DNA from: Polytrichum commune
Lineage: Eukaryota; Streptophyta; Polytrichopsida; Polytrichales; Polytrichaceae
Reading direction: 5' to 3'
DNA length: 60,000 nucleotides
NCBI GenBank assembly: GCA_950295325.1
Contig: OX485806.1
Coordinates: 46,745,169-46,805,168 of the forward strand
How positions within the stretch are numbered: the stretch's first letter is position 1; the number at the start of each line of letters is the position of its first letter. The notes under the pieces were generated by a model. It searched no databases and was not told where the DNA came from. It worked only from the letters and a program-made list of their open reading frames with translations. The translations under genes were made by a program, and so were the position numbers. Of the stretch, positions 12,200 to 22,564 are shown piece by piece.

Positions 12200-13770
12200 T
12201 GTCAGCCCCAAACTCCCACCCTTATGCGTCGTAATCTGGGTGAAAGCTTGAGGTTAACATTCGCTTAATTAAATCCAATAGTAGTAGCCCAACCTCCTCA
12301 TTCCAACATCACTCAAGTATTGAACTCACAATGCTTTACTAAGAATGACCCAAACACAAATGTTCAAAAACACTTCTTGAGCTTGTATGTCTCAGGTGTC
12401 AGAAATTCATGTCCACACCAAGCTCACATCCAAATCCAACATATTGAATTAATTAACACAAAATTGTTCTCCTCATCACATTAGCTACATATTGCTAACT
12501 TGGCTTGTTGGAATACTCCTCCATCAAGCCCTACTTGACTAAAACCCCTTCAAAGCCCCATTAACACTGGCAGCTCTACCTACACACCCCACCAACTACT
12601 CACTACCTTGATGTCCACCAAACCTGTCCACTGCTGCCCAACTGCAGCCTTCCCAGTGGCCGAGTCACTTCCTCGCTGGCCGGTGCTAGCGACCAACCCT
12701 AGTGGCCAACTGCTCAAAGGCCTTCCACAACCCTCTCAGTCTTGTGTCCAGTAGTTTTCCGCAGCCTAAGGAGCATGTCCTCCTCCTCACCCGACCTCAA
12801 CCCTTCCTGGTTGTCGGATCCCCAGTTCTCTTCACCATTGCCTGAATCCCAACCTCAACCTCCGAACTGCACCCCTCCCTTGGTCGCACTCCAGCAACCA
12901 GCCGCAACCAAAAATGCAGTAGCCTTATGCCACACTGCCCCCTTCGACACCGAATTGCCAGGCTCAATCCTCACCCATTGGAATCACTGATGCTAGGTGA
13001 TTTCAGGCCCTTTTTCACGCTTCCCTTCCTCACTCGCTGTGGGGAGATTTTGAATCCACTATGCTCACTCCCAACCTCTTCCCACCTTGCTACTTCCCTC
13101 CACACCCATTACCAACCACATTTTCGAGGATAAAGTGCCCAACATTGCAAGAGCAACGCTCAAAACGAGCGTTTCTTTCTTGATCGGAATTCCAACAATC
13201 CCCCCCGCTCCTTCATTCACCTTGTGAGCTTCTGGACTCCGAAATTCTGGTCGCATTGTGGGTGCGAGCTGGGTTGATTCATGTTTCGGCATCTGGGCGA
13301 TGCCGGTATTTTTCTCTTCCCCTCTCTCCCTAGATGTGCATCCTTCTTCTTCAGCCATCTGTTCCACCCAAGGCCTCGCCTCCCTCACCCCGCCTCGCAT
13401 CCACCTTTGTTCCTATGCCGCCTCACATTCCAGCTCCCCACCGAAGTCCCCTGTTCGATCCGAACAACCAGCAACATGATTCGCAGTTGGACCCGGTTTT
13501 TCCCACCCTTAAACGGATTGGTCCCAAGTCTAATTTGAACATTAGCTGGTCCGTATTTCGTGAGCCTGGTATTACCAATCAATAAAACAACAACTAACAA
13601 ACTAATCACCCCCCCCTTTAATGCTTAAGTCCTATCCTCACACTCTACATAGGTCTAACCCTTAACTTCCACCCCATCCCACTAATCACTAACTCAGTCA
13701 TGCCTGATCTTTAAGCTTTTCACATTTTTTTGTTGTTAATTGGGATTGTGGGCACGAATTCAGGCTCACA
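12200..13770 (+). mobile_element. Solo LTR (TGTCAGCCC...CAGGCTCACA family) with CATCC target duplication
   Basis: The block starts TGTCAGCCCC and ends CAGGCTCACA, giving imperfect inverted termini (TGTCAGCCC against TGTGAGCCT/C). The pentamer CATCC flanks it exactly at 12195-12199 and 13771-13775. TG...CA ends plus a 5-bp duplication are the signature of an LTR left by recombination. The 3' half (12550-13600) is C-rich and open in several frames, which I regard as chance. The same family recurs at 47942-49817. Confidence 0.85.
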
Positions 13771-13775
13771 CATCC

Positions 13776-14929
13776 TTAGCCCCTACATCTGCTTAGTTTT
13801 ATCTCGACCCACTATTATGTTGGCTAAAAAAGTGTAGTCAAGGTTTTGCTATCACTCCAGCTGACCCAAGGAAAACAACCTAGGATACAAGGTCTTAAGA
13901 ATAATTGAACCAATGTCTATAAGTATTAATGTCATGTCGGATCGAGGTTACTAATAACAATCGATGTTTTTTACTTTTTCATTCCTTCTTCATTAAGCAT
14001 AATTCATTTTTTCATGGTTCATAAGTGCGTTATCAGTCGTGTGTGATTCCTTCCTATGTGTGTGAAATCCTATCAATTTAATTTTCACTTTCCACACCAA
14101 TTGTGAACATCTTTCAACTTTGAGAATGTCTTTGTATTAGCAATTGTTTCTTATGTTGGCCATAGTCTTCCATTCAATGCGAGTTAGTATAAATTTCTTT
14201 GATTAAAAATATCATTTAATGTCATCAATCATTAATCAAATGGCATTGCTAAAACATTCAATTTTTTGATTCAATTTATCTTCTTCCTATGAATTAATCT
14301 CATTCATGAATCATCACATTCATATAGCATTTTGGTTGGAAGTCCCTATAAACATCCAAGGTAAACATAAAAATGCATAGGCTATATTCTTAGGTAGCAA
14401 TAATCTCAACTAGCTTAATCTTCATCAAATTGTTAAAACAAATATAACATTCAATCATTATTATGAAATTGGTCTTTTAGCTCTATGGCTATAGCCTCTT
14501 AACCTAGATTATCAAGAACCCTAGTTTTTTCTTACATTTCCAAACTCTAATAGGTTGGTCACTCATCATGAGTTTGATTCACGTCTCTTGCCTTACAACC
14601 TTCTTATCATTCTACTTAAACTTAGGCTAACTACCTTTTTTCACCTCTTTTTTCACTAGCTATCAACATTCTATTTGGATATGACCTTTTATTTTCATGA
14701 TGATGCATGCTACAACAATCTTAAAGTTTTTTTTAGCATCCACTTCGTTGGTTTATTGTTTATCTTTGCAATTTTGACATTGTTGTTAGAACTTGACAAG
14801 TTCCAATTCTTTCCTCCCACTTATTATATCCATAACACATTCATTCTAGACCAAACAATCATACAACTAATCAAAAGAATGCAAAAATCCCATTTCCACA
14901 CCCAATGTCATTCTTGAGACCCCCAAATC
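13776..14929. other. Unassigned AT-rich sequence
   Basis: No recognisable gene or repeat. An 80-codon plus-strand ORF at 14675-14917 is AT-rich and hydrophobic by composition and has no family resemblance. Confidence 0.4.
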
Positions 14930-15948
14930 GGGAAACTTAGTAGTGTGAGTGTAGAGCGAAGAATGAATTTCAGAAAGCAAAGCATTTGAATTATGATGGA
15001 CAAATTTGATAGAAGGAGTGCCTATGACTACGGAATTTTGAGATGTTTTGAGTTTAATTTGTTGAAAAGATACCCCAATCCCGTGGAGATTATAACTTAA
15101 TCTAATTCCACCAGCAAGTAAAACGTGAAGTCGTGGAAGAGTGTATTTCTTATGAAAGTTTTTGTAGTGTGGTTTCTAAATGATTTAGGATTAAATTAAG
15201 GCTAACGTTAGCAAGCGGAATGAAACATCAACATAAGATAAAAAAAAATGAATGGAATGGATATTTACAAAAGGTAGATGGAAACAAAACAAATGAACTC
15301 AAAAAAATTCAAATAAAAACATAGCATACGAGCTTGAGTCTCCAAACTCATGAGGCCTAATCAATAACTTGGACTATCATGTCTATCACTATCCTCACCT
15401 GCTCGGCCTCTATATTTAGGAAATCCAATACTAGTTTTTTGAAAAATCGGGTGCGAAAAAGAGGTGGGGACGGTGCCTCCGCGAAATGATGGGCAAGCTC
15501 AGCAACATACGAAGGGAGCTCAAACGTCGTTGAAAAGGTTGCAAACATGTTCGCAGTGAGGATACGGATCGGGCTCTCCCTTGAAATTCTGAACATACAA
15601 GCCAACAAAAATAAACATGAGCACATGCAAAAAATTGCGATCCAAGAACATAGAAATGCAAACAAACAAGTTAGAATCCAACATCAAACTTACACACACA
15701 TCAAATCAAAATTCCGCTTTGCCATCTTCCGGGGGGGGGGGGAGCAAAAATGGACCCCCGTTGTGGGGCAACTTGCCGGGAAGTGTGTTCCTGCTCAGGC
15801 TCACGTATGGGGAGGAGGAGAGACTCGAAAATGTCAATGTCCGACTTAAACGCCACGATATGGCGTTCCGAGATCGAATACTTTTGATCAATCTATCTTG
15901 GGTTTTTGTCATAGTGTCCCAAATCTCCGGAGCAGATCTGAAAGCCTC
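14930..15948 (-). repeat. Gene-like dispersed repeat, copy 1 (second copy from about 58082)
   Basis: It matches the region from 58082 in direct orientation: CGGGAAACTTAGTAGTGTGA at the start, then a shared interrupted stretch, then a conserved coding-like exon. The minus strand at about 15400-15590 encodes MFATFSTTFELPSYVAEL...KLVLDFLNIEAEQ. The second copy encodes the same with substitutions, preceded in both by a TTCAG acceptor. A further open segment lies upstream on the minus strand (15706-15912, PHNGGPFLLPPP). The product is unrecognised. The copy is interrupted at 15948 by a solo LTR. Confidence 0.6.
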
Positions 15949-16886
15949 TGTCGCAACCCTTGCTAGTTTTCCTTCACTTAGCTTAACCGCCTTTCCAACC
16001 TAGCAAGTGCCACGAGCGCTAACCTGCACATCCCACACACATGCATGGTTAGCTCCCAAAACCGCGGACCTTCAAGCTCATGGCTTGGTCACCAAACCCT
16101 CCTACACATGCATTCGGGACTCTCCCCTTAGTAGGTAGCCAATGGCTAAGGTGGACTTCCATCCATGGAAGTCCACTCTTGAGTTGATCATCGTGTTGCC
16201 AAAACAACACTACAACTACCCGGAGCACATTGCCAAGTATGCTCCAGGGGGGTCAGTCGGCTAAGCTGCCTCACCCATATAAGCCTCTAGGACTTTGGGC
16301 GGGGCCCCTACCCCACCATCAAGTATCTTTTTGTCTCTCTACAAGGGTTGGGGCCAAGTGGACATTTTCCTTTAGCCGCTGGGGCTCGAACCCCCCCAGC
16401 AGCTTCACACCACCATAACTTCTACATATGATGTCTGATGCTCTCAAGCGACCACTCTATCGTCACCTACTCTTTGCGTAGATGCCGATGGACCCCTCAC
16501 TTGCCTCATTAGGGAAAGTATTGAGGAAGTTATGGCTCTTCAAACCTTGGCAGTCCCGGGCACCACTCCCAGGTCACTGCTGTCCCAGGGTGCTGTCCCG
16601 GGACAGCGCCCCACTCAAATGGCCATATCTCCTAGCTAGCACCTCCGATTGAGGTGTTCCTTAGCATTCTAGAATTCCACCGCCATAAGCTACTCATAAC
16701 TTATGGCCTTACCCTCATGACTCTTAGTCCCCGTGGGTGAGAGGCGTTCTCAACGCCCGGGGCCCTCACCCACACTAAGAGTACTTGGGCCCTCTCACCA
16801 ATGGCGCCACAAGTCCTGGGTGTCACTCTGGGGTCCCCCTTGTGCCCATGGTGTTGCGGGCATTCCTCATGGAGAGGTGCGCGACA
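15949..16886 (-). mobile_element. Chromovirus solo LTR with GCCTC target duplication
   Basis: Read on the minus strand it starts TGTCGCGCACC and ends GGGTTGCGACA. The termini TGTCGC/GCGACA are perfect inverted repeats. GCCTC flanks it exactly at 15944-15948 and 16887-16891. It is homologous to the LTRs at 22565-23533, 34856-35831 and 39127-40061 and contains the same GC-rich near-palindrome (about 16589-16610). No internal region is present, so it is a solo LTR. Confidence 0.9.
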
Positions 16887-16900
16887 GCCTCGGGAATGGC

Positions 16901-17250
16901 TGTGGGAACACACGAACACTAGAATATCCGGATTGGCGTTTTTAAGTGCCTAATCCGGTTTTGTCCGGATGACCCTAGTATCTTCCAGGGATTTTGTGAA
17001 GTATAGGAGGTCAAGAACTCTCCGTACCCGCTTATCTCCCACTCCTTAGCCGAATTTCCGGAAACCCTGGCTTCCGGCCTTCCGATCTTTTGGAAACTCG
17101 TCCTCCTCCGGAGTTTGCCTTTCCGGGTTGTATCCTTAGGTCCTAATTATAATACTTATTCACCCCTATGGTCCAGATTTACCCCTCTATGTTCTACCCT
17201 CTAGAATAGTTGGTTTCTTCCGGTGAAGACATCCCTTATAAAATTGGGAT
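16901..17250 (-). mobile_element. Partial end of a TCCGGA-family element
   Basis: These 350 bp repeat the terminal 350 bp of copy A (TGTGGGAACAC..., then AATCCGGTTTTGTCCGGATG). They abut copy A's own terminus at 17251 without a gap. It is either an older copy into which A inserted or a terminal duplication. The rest of this copy is not present on the far side of A. Confidence 0.75.
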
Positions 17251-18633
17251 TGTGGGAACACGCGAACACCAACATATCCGGATTGGCGTTTTTAAGTGCT
17301 TAATCCGGTTTTGTCCGGATGACCCTAGTATCGTCCAGGGATTCTGTGAAGTGTAGGAGGTTTAGAACCCTCCGTTCCTGCTTATCTCCTCTTCCTTAGC
17401 CAAATTTCCGGAAACCCTAATTTCCGGACTTTTGGTCTTTGGGACACTCTTCGCCTTCTTCCGGAGGGTGCCTTTCCGGATTGTACCCCTAGGTCCTAAT
17501 TATAATGCTAACTCACCATCCTACGTCTACCCTCTAGAATAGGTGGTTCCTTCCGGCGAAGACGTCCTTTATAAGTTTAGAATCCGGAAACTCCCTCACA
17601 ATCAAACCGGATTGATCAGATCCGTCCTGGCAGGTCACGCAGAGAGATCCGGATTATTTCTTAGGACCACATGGACTAGAGGAGTCCGGATTCCAACCAG
17701 AGATCTGATTCGACGGGTTAAGTGGGTGACCCGTACCACTTTCCGGATTGTCCCGCTCTCCGGCGATGAGACCTCTTTGGAGGATCAGATTGGCGCCATT
17801 CCGGATCTCTTCCGGACCTGTGCCCAACCTTTCCCTTCCGGCTATCTCACCGGGACGTTACCTAGACATCCGGAACAATGAGGATCTCTTCCACTACGTT
17901 CCGGAGGTGGCCTCCAACCCGGAACCCTAACTAATCCGGTCCTTCCCTTCCTCCTTCCGACAGATCTATCCGACTACCTCTACCTTGGATTCTACTCAAT
18001 CTGAACTAACTGGGTGATCCGTACCACCTTCCGGATTGGTCCGTCTAAGGGCGGTGGGACCTCTTCAGAAGATCAGATTGGCGTGAGTCCGGATCCCTTC
18101 CGGATCTCGCCCAATCCTACCAGCGGCTATCCCACCTAGACGTTACTCAACCAATCCGGGTTAGTGAGGTTTCCCTCCCATTATACGCAGAGAGGATCTA
18201 CAAGGCAATAACCGGATTAGATCCGGGTCTCCTCTCCCATGTCCTATCCGGAACTCCTATTCCTCATACTCTCTCTCCTCCGCTAACGATCTCCGGATCA
18301 TTCACGCAAACATCAATTAAGGAAAGTCAAGAAGTGAGAAACCAAGTCATTTATTAGGATAGGAGCAATCGAAATACAACAATGGAGAAGGAACCCTTCC
18401 CCAACTCCTTATTCAGCCTTAAGTAGAGGCCCTAAAATCCCTAACCTGAGGGTGGCGGCCCAGGCGGCCGCCCCTAAGGAAAACCCTAATTGTATCCGTT
18501 CTCCCGGATTTCCCGGATCAAGATCCGGGTTTTCCGCTGACAAACTCAAGGGAGAATTCCATCCCTCCTCTTCAAAAACTCCTAAGTCCTTCCCCCTACC
18601 TCTATTCTACCTGACTAATCTTCCATTCTAAGC

Positions 18634-19119
18634 TTAAGAAGAGCGGGGCTTCTTTGAAGCCGATCCCTCCTTCGAATGGCTCCCTAGTCCGCTGATGGCG
18701 GATGAGCCGCCTCCCGGAGACGCCTTTTGCAGCCGTGTGAGCATCCTCCTCATGTTCGAAGAAGGGGCAATCTCATCCTCTGAGTCCGCGGTTCTCTCAG
18801 TCCCTGGGGTTCCGGAAACGATACTCCCCTTCCGAATGCTCCGGACCGGAGAAGGATCGCTTCCGGTACGCTGTTCCGGATTCTGTCCTCCCGAGATCAA
18901 AGCAGTCCGCGGATCCCTGTTGGAGGCTGCTCTTGACGGTGGCGGACGGAATGGACTAACCATTTGGCAGTCCGGAGGAGAAGACGGGGAGGCTTGAGTC
19001 ATAGGGGCCTTCCCCCTGCTCGGAGTTGCCTCCCTATCCGAAGTTTGGTGCCGAATTGGCGTCCTAGCCCTATCCGGAGTCCGGGACCGATCCGAGGTCC
19101 GCGGAACAAGGGATTGGCC
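18634..19119 (-). pseudogene. C-terminal continuation of the copy A ORF after an in-frame TGA
   Basis: The frame of the 517-residue ORF continues without any other stop for 161 more codons to TAA at 18634. The separating TGA (19120-19122) corresponds to CGA in copy C, so it is a single CpG-type C-to-T transition. The tail is Arg/Ser/Pro-rich with SRTPDRART-like repeats, then an acidic segment (SEDEIAPSS) and a basic end. It looks disordered and could bind nucleic acid. Confidence 0.7.
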
Positions 19120-20673
19120 TCATCCGGATCGGACGGACCCGGTGTTCTTCCTCCTCACTTGTGGAGAGCGGACCTTGTCTGGAGCCCCTCCGGAACTACC
19201 AGGCCGAGAGCTGCTTCCCTGCTGGCTGGGTCCTGCAGACGTCGGCGGATTCTGAACCAGGGCCACTTCACCAACTACCTCGTAGAGGGTTCCGGTTGGT
19301 GACCCAGGCGGACCCGGATAGAGTACCCGCCGGGGCGTTCCGCTCGGCGAAACCACTTTCTGGATTTCCGCCAGGAGATCCTTCACCGTCCGTGAATATT
19401 TCACGAGGATAGGGAGGGTCTGCCTGGCGGAAGCGGGTTCTCCGGACTCCATCATCCGGTCGTAGAGATGCGCTTTATTGACGATCTCCGCCGGATGCCC
19501 CACCAATTCCCGGATCCAACTGAAGACCACTGCCTGCTCCGCGTGGTACTTCCGGATCTCCTCGCTCTTCTGACTCAGTTCTTGAGTCATGGCTGCCACC
19601 TGCGCGGTGAGGTGAGCATTCTCCGTCTTGGCCTGCTCGAGCTCCTTCCGGTCCGCTCTCTTGGCCAACTCCCGGAGAATATTTTCGGGTCCGCAGTCGT
19701 CCAGGGCCTGGTTTGCTCCTCGAACGATGTGCTCCAACCGGTAGTACTGGTTTTGAAGATCCTCCATCCCCTCTTGGACCCGTTTGAAGGGATTTTCCGG
19801 AAAGTCCCAAGCGGCGAGGTCCACATTCCGCCAAGTGGTCTCCTGGCTGGGTCCGGGTTCCGGATGATGATGAGGAAGAGGGGGAGAGAGTGGCCTCGAG
19901 ATGGTGGGCGGCGGGCTCCCAAGTGAGGAGGGAGGCGCTTCCGGAATGATTGGGTCGATGGAAGTCTCCGTCTCAAGGTCTCCGGCTTCCGGAAGGAGCT
20001 TGTAGGCGACCTCGTCCGCCGCTATCGTTAGCAGGTCCTCCTCCTCTGCCAAGATGCAATCAAAATGCTGGTAGAGATGCAGAATGAAGGGAGAGAGGAA
20101 GGAGGGTTTCCGGCCAATATGGGGGATGGCCCGCCTTACTATTTCCTGGATAATTAGCCCCCAATTCATCGGCCGGACTCCGGACATAGCACCAAACAGG
20201 GTGTTAGCCATGGTAAGGCTAATCCGCTTTGGTTTGTCCGGGTTAAGGATAGGTAGGAGGAACTCTAACACCCTTCGCTCCCTCATGTTCCGGCAGTTCC
20301 CGGGGTGGAAACCGTCCTTCGGATCCGCGTCCCCTCTGAATTTCCCGGCGAATAGGCCGTCGCAGCGACCGGCCCACCCCTCTGCAATCCCCCTAGGAAA
20401 CCCGTAGACCCTATTCCAGGTGTCCGGAGTCCAGTGTTCCGGATCCCTCCTCTTTGTTCCTAGCCACTGATTTCCCCTCTCGAATTTGAACTCCCGGAGG
20501 GTATCTTCTGCTCGGAGGTTCCAGGGTTTGGAGAGCAATCCTGCGCAGCCCATCACCCGGAGATCTTCCGCGAGCTCCTGCAGCTCCTTATCCTCCCTCG
20601 GGATTGCAGGGATGAGGGCTTTGAGCGGAATCGGGACGGGTTCCCTCTGATCCTCTTCCCGTGCTTCCAGCAT
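19120..20673 (-). CDS. Gag-like protein of the TCCGGA family, copy A
   Basis: The ORF has 517 codons and is the best-preserved copy. Residues 1-40 are charged and Pro-rich (PVPIPLKALIPAIPREDKEL). Residues about 45-140 hold a conserved block (WNLRAEDTLREFKFERGNQW, WTPDTWNRVYGFPRG, DPKDGFHPGNCRN). Residues about 155-225 hold a helical block (MANTLFGAMSGVRPMNWGLI, then FILHLYQHFDCILAEEEDLL). A Pro-rich linker covers about 240-285, and a coiled coil covers about 300-385 (ELEQAKTENAHLTAQVAAMT). The arrangement recalls the plant 'putative transposon protein' domains found in gag-like ORFs of plant retroelements; I could not confirm a family. There is no zinc knuckle and no enzymatic motif. ATG 20673 is kept in copies B and C. 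Homologues in this window: 36425 (plus), 56364 (minus) and, more divergent, about 31600 (minus). A structural or capsid-like role is inference. Confidence 0.65.
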   Translation of the reverse strand: MLEAREEDQREPVPIPLKALIPAIPREDKELQELAEDLRVMGCAGLLSKPWNLRAEDTLREFKFERGNQWLGTKRRDPEHWTPDTWNRVYGFPRGIAEGWAGRCDGLFAGKFRGDADPKDGFHPGNCRNMRERRVLEFLLPILNPDKPKRISLTMANTLFGAMSGVRPMNWGLIIQEIVRRAIPHIGRKPSFLSPFILHLYQHFDCILAEEEDLLTIAADEVAYKLLPEAGDLETETSIDPIIPEAPPSSLGSPPPTISRPLSPPLPHHHPEPGPSQETTWRNVDLAAWDFPENPFKRVQEGMEDLQNQYYRLEHIVRGANQALDDCGPENILRELAKRADRKELEQAKTENAHLTAQVAAMTQELSQKSEEIRKYHAEQAVVFSWIRELVGHPAEIVNKAHLYDRMMESGEPASARQTLPILVKYSRTVKDLLAEIQKVVSPSGTPRRVLYPGPPGSPTGTLYEVVGEVALVQNPPTSAGPSQQGSSSRPGSSGGAPDKVRSPQVRRKNTGSVRSG

Positions 20674-20949
20674 TTTCCTCTCCCTTCTAACTTTCCGGCT
20701 CGACTATGGAAACTTTCTCTCTCCCCTCCGTGTGCCCTTTGTTCCGGCTAACGGCTACAGAGTCCCGGCAAGCCAACTGCCGGTGACTGGAAAGTGCGGA
20801 GTCCCAGCAATCCAACTGCTGGCGGCTCAAAATGACGGCAAGCTCACCACTCGTTCTCTCAACAACCTGCCTTTTGTGATCAGAGAGAAAAAAAAGTGGG
20901 GAGGAGAAGGAAGGGACCCTTAAGTATCCTTCCTTCCTCTTCCTTCCCC

Positions 20950-21170
20950 TGTTACTGTTCGGTTTAACGGAAAACGGTTGCCAACCGTTTTCCGGCGGTT
21001 GTTACCAACGGCATAATTAACAGTTTAACCAACGGCGTTCTTTCCCCCCCTTATCATCATAAGTCCGTTGTAACTCTCTCTCCTCTTCCGGGCCGTTAGT
21101 TGAACGTGGCATAACCGTTACTTGGTCCGGCCCAACGGTCCGGACCATGATCAAATGGTCCCCCTAATCC
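20950..21170 (-). promoter_or_regulatory. AACGG-rich putative promoter of copy A with hairpin
   Basis: About nine AACGG/CCGTT words occur in roughly 220 bp upstream of the gag-like ORF. They include a perfect hairpin at 20969-20993 with arms GGAAAACGGTTG around one base. AACGG is the core of plant MSA and other Myb-binding elements. Copies B (about 36050-36170) and C (about 56615-56770) keep the clustering. A TATTTAAG-like TATA candidate sits closer to the ORF in copy C (about 56577). The regulatory role is inferred. Confidence 0.45.
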
Positions 21171-21369
21171 AATTTACCGGACCGGTAATCATATTTTTTA
21201 TTTTATTTTTCTTTTCATCGTGTAAGACGGATTTAGATCGCCCTAATTCCCAGTACCCTAAATTTTAACCTAAGAGACCTTATTGTCTTTACTAAGGTAA
21301 GCAAAAATACGGAAAATGGATCCGTATTTTTGTATTTCTGTATTTCCGTCAAATTTGGACTCCCACATT

Positions 21370-21751
21370 CCCATTGTGGAACAAGTGTTTAAGGACATAT
21401 ATAAGTTGGAAATACCGCCCGAGATCAAAGTGCATCTTACATTTCATGTCTCATTACTAAAGCCATTTACGGACTACACCTTGTGGCTCGATCACAAGCA
21501 AGTGAATAGGCCACCTTCCGACCTTGTGGAGGTCATTTGGAACATGAGGTAAGAGGGCATCCTAAAATGTAGGAAGCCCAAGTGAAAAGGAAAGAAAATG
21601 TACAAAGGAGTACTTGGTGAAATGGTGAGCACACCATGACAAAGAAACCGCTTGGATGGCGGCAAGAGACATGGTGAACGACAAGGAATTCGTGAAGTAC
21701 TTTGAGGAAACTAAGGCTAGAGGTTCCAATAAAAAGAAGCCTAGGCATTGA
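21370..21751 (+). pseudogene. Chromovirus integrase C-terminus and chromodomain fragment
   Basis: The reading frame begins abruptly at the end of copy A with FPIVEQVFKDIYKLEIPPEI and KVHLTFHVSLLKPF, the typical C-terminal region of Ty3/gypsy integrases. After a stop at 21550 and a frame change it continues KEYLVKW, stop, AHHDKETAWMAARDMVNDKE and FVKYFEETKA to TGA near 21751. The KEYLVKW...TAW core is chromodomain-like, which places the element among chromoviruses. Known chromodomains direct integration to modified chromatin. Stops, a frameshift and the missing 5' part make it non-functional. Confidence 0.85.
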
Positions 21752-22564
21752 TGAAGACATCAATCTCCTTTAGTGGGGGAGACACGCTAATAGCACACTT
21801 AGCTTCCAGGCTAATTGCTCCACAACATGTACTTGTTCTTTGGCTTGAGGCAATAAAATCCAAACTTTAGTGGTGCAAAGAGAAAAGTATGAGATGAGGT
21901 CCTAGTCTTATACTTGTGCTTGGTTATTGGAAGAGGGGGAATAGACATGCCAAACTAGGTTGGGTAAGCCGAGTAATTGGGGGCCATGGCTAGGAGGGGC
22001 CTTGGATAAAACCAAGAAACTTTTTCGTTATGGGTTTGTCCGGGCGGGGGCAAGGTGATGGCGCGTGCTCATAAAAGTGCTACCCGCGAGCTAACGAGAG
22101 TTGGCGCATGGGAGTCATGAACCCATGTCTCAAACGAGCAAAGTGGGAACCGAGTCGGGCGGGACTTGGCATCACCCCCGTGCGATCGAGACCTGGCTTA
22201 ACAATGGAAAGCCATCTCGGAGTTGCAACCGAGACAACTTAGTGGAAGCGTTGAGGTCTCGCCTAGATGTGTCATATTAGGCTAGTGAAGCCTAACGGGG
22301 ATCCCCCAAAGGAGGGGCAACCCAAGTGACTCTCAAAGTAGGTGGGTCTAGTGTAGGTTAGGTCCTTGGAGAAGAGATATAAGGTCGCTCACGGACCACC
22401 TAGTAAGGACGCCTTTGGGACTATGCCAAATTTGAAGATGCATTGTGGGGGTCGCGCCCTAAGGTAAACACAATGCCGCACCATAGAGGATGGCAACTTG
22501 AGAATTGGTGTGCCGACTACGAGTATAGTCGATGAGGGCATCGACTCCGTTTGGTGGGGGTGAG
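21752..22564 (+). other. Chromovirus 3' noncoding region with polypurine tracts
   Basis: This is the internal region between the pol stop and the 3' LTR. It starts near a purine-rich TTTAGTGGGGGAGA (about 21768) and ends with a second polypurine tract TTTGGTGGGGGTGAG directly before the LTR start TGTCGC at 22565. The second tract is the better plus-strand priming site because solo LTRs begin exactly there. The inverted copy at 40062-40797 plus 46442-46560 has the same sequence. Confidence 0.75.

Larger units (their letters stand above)
17251..21369 (-). mobile_element. TCCGGA-rich ORF-bearing element, copy A
   Basis: The 4.1-kb element ends TGTGGGAACAC at 17251 and GGACTCCCACA at 21369, giving TGTGGGA/TCCCACA inverted termini. 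On the minus strand the order is an upstream region with repeated ATTTCCGT words, an AACGG-rich region with a 12-bp-arm hairpin, the gag-like ORF, and a long 3' noncoding part. The noncoding part contains an internal duplication (about 17722-17900 and 18011-18190, offset 289 bp). The hexamer TCCGGA recurs throughout. No RT, RNase H, integrase or transposase is present, and the two ends are not direct repeats of each other. Flanking pentamers do not match, so this copy has been rearranged. It abuts chromovirus pol at 21370. Confidence 0.75.

Noticed and set aside
12742-13609. Multiple Pro/Ser-rich ORFs
   Set aside because: They lie in the C-rich half of a solo LTR with a proven target duplication. 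Low stop density from composition explains them.
15730-15742. Poly-G run as a regulatory or quadruplex element
   Set aside because: A single homopolymer run within a decayed repeat, absent from the second copy, where the sequence is GGGGAGGAGGAG. Probably slippage.
19468-19926. 152-codon plus-strand ORF and similar antisense ORF at 55127-55606
   Set aside because: Antisense shadows of the gag-like ORF, conserved only because the minus-strand frame is conserved.
17251-21369. Copy A as a conventional LTR retrotransposon with 350-bp LTRs
   Set aside because: The 350-bp repeat at 16901-17250 is head-to-tail at one end only. The other end of the element is unrelated sequence, so it is not an LTR pair.
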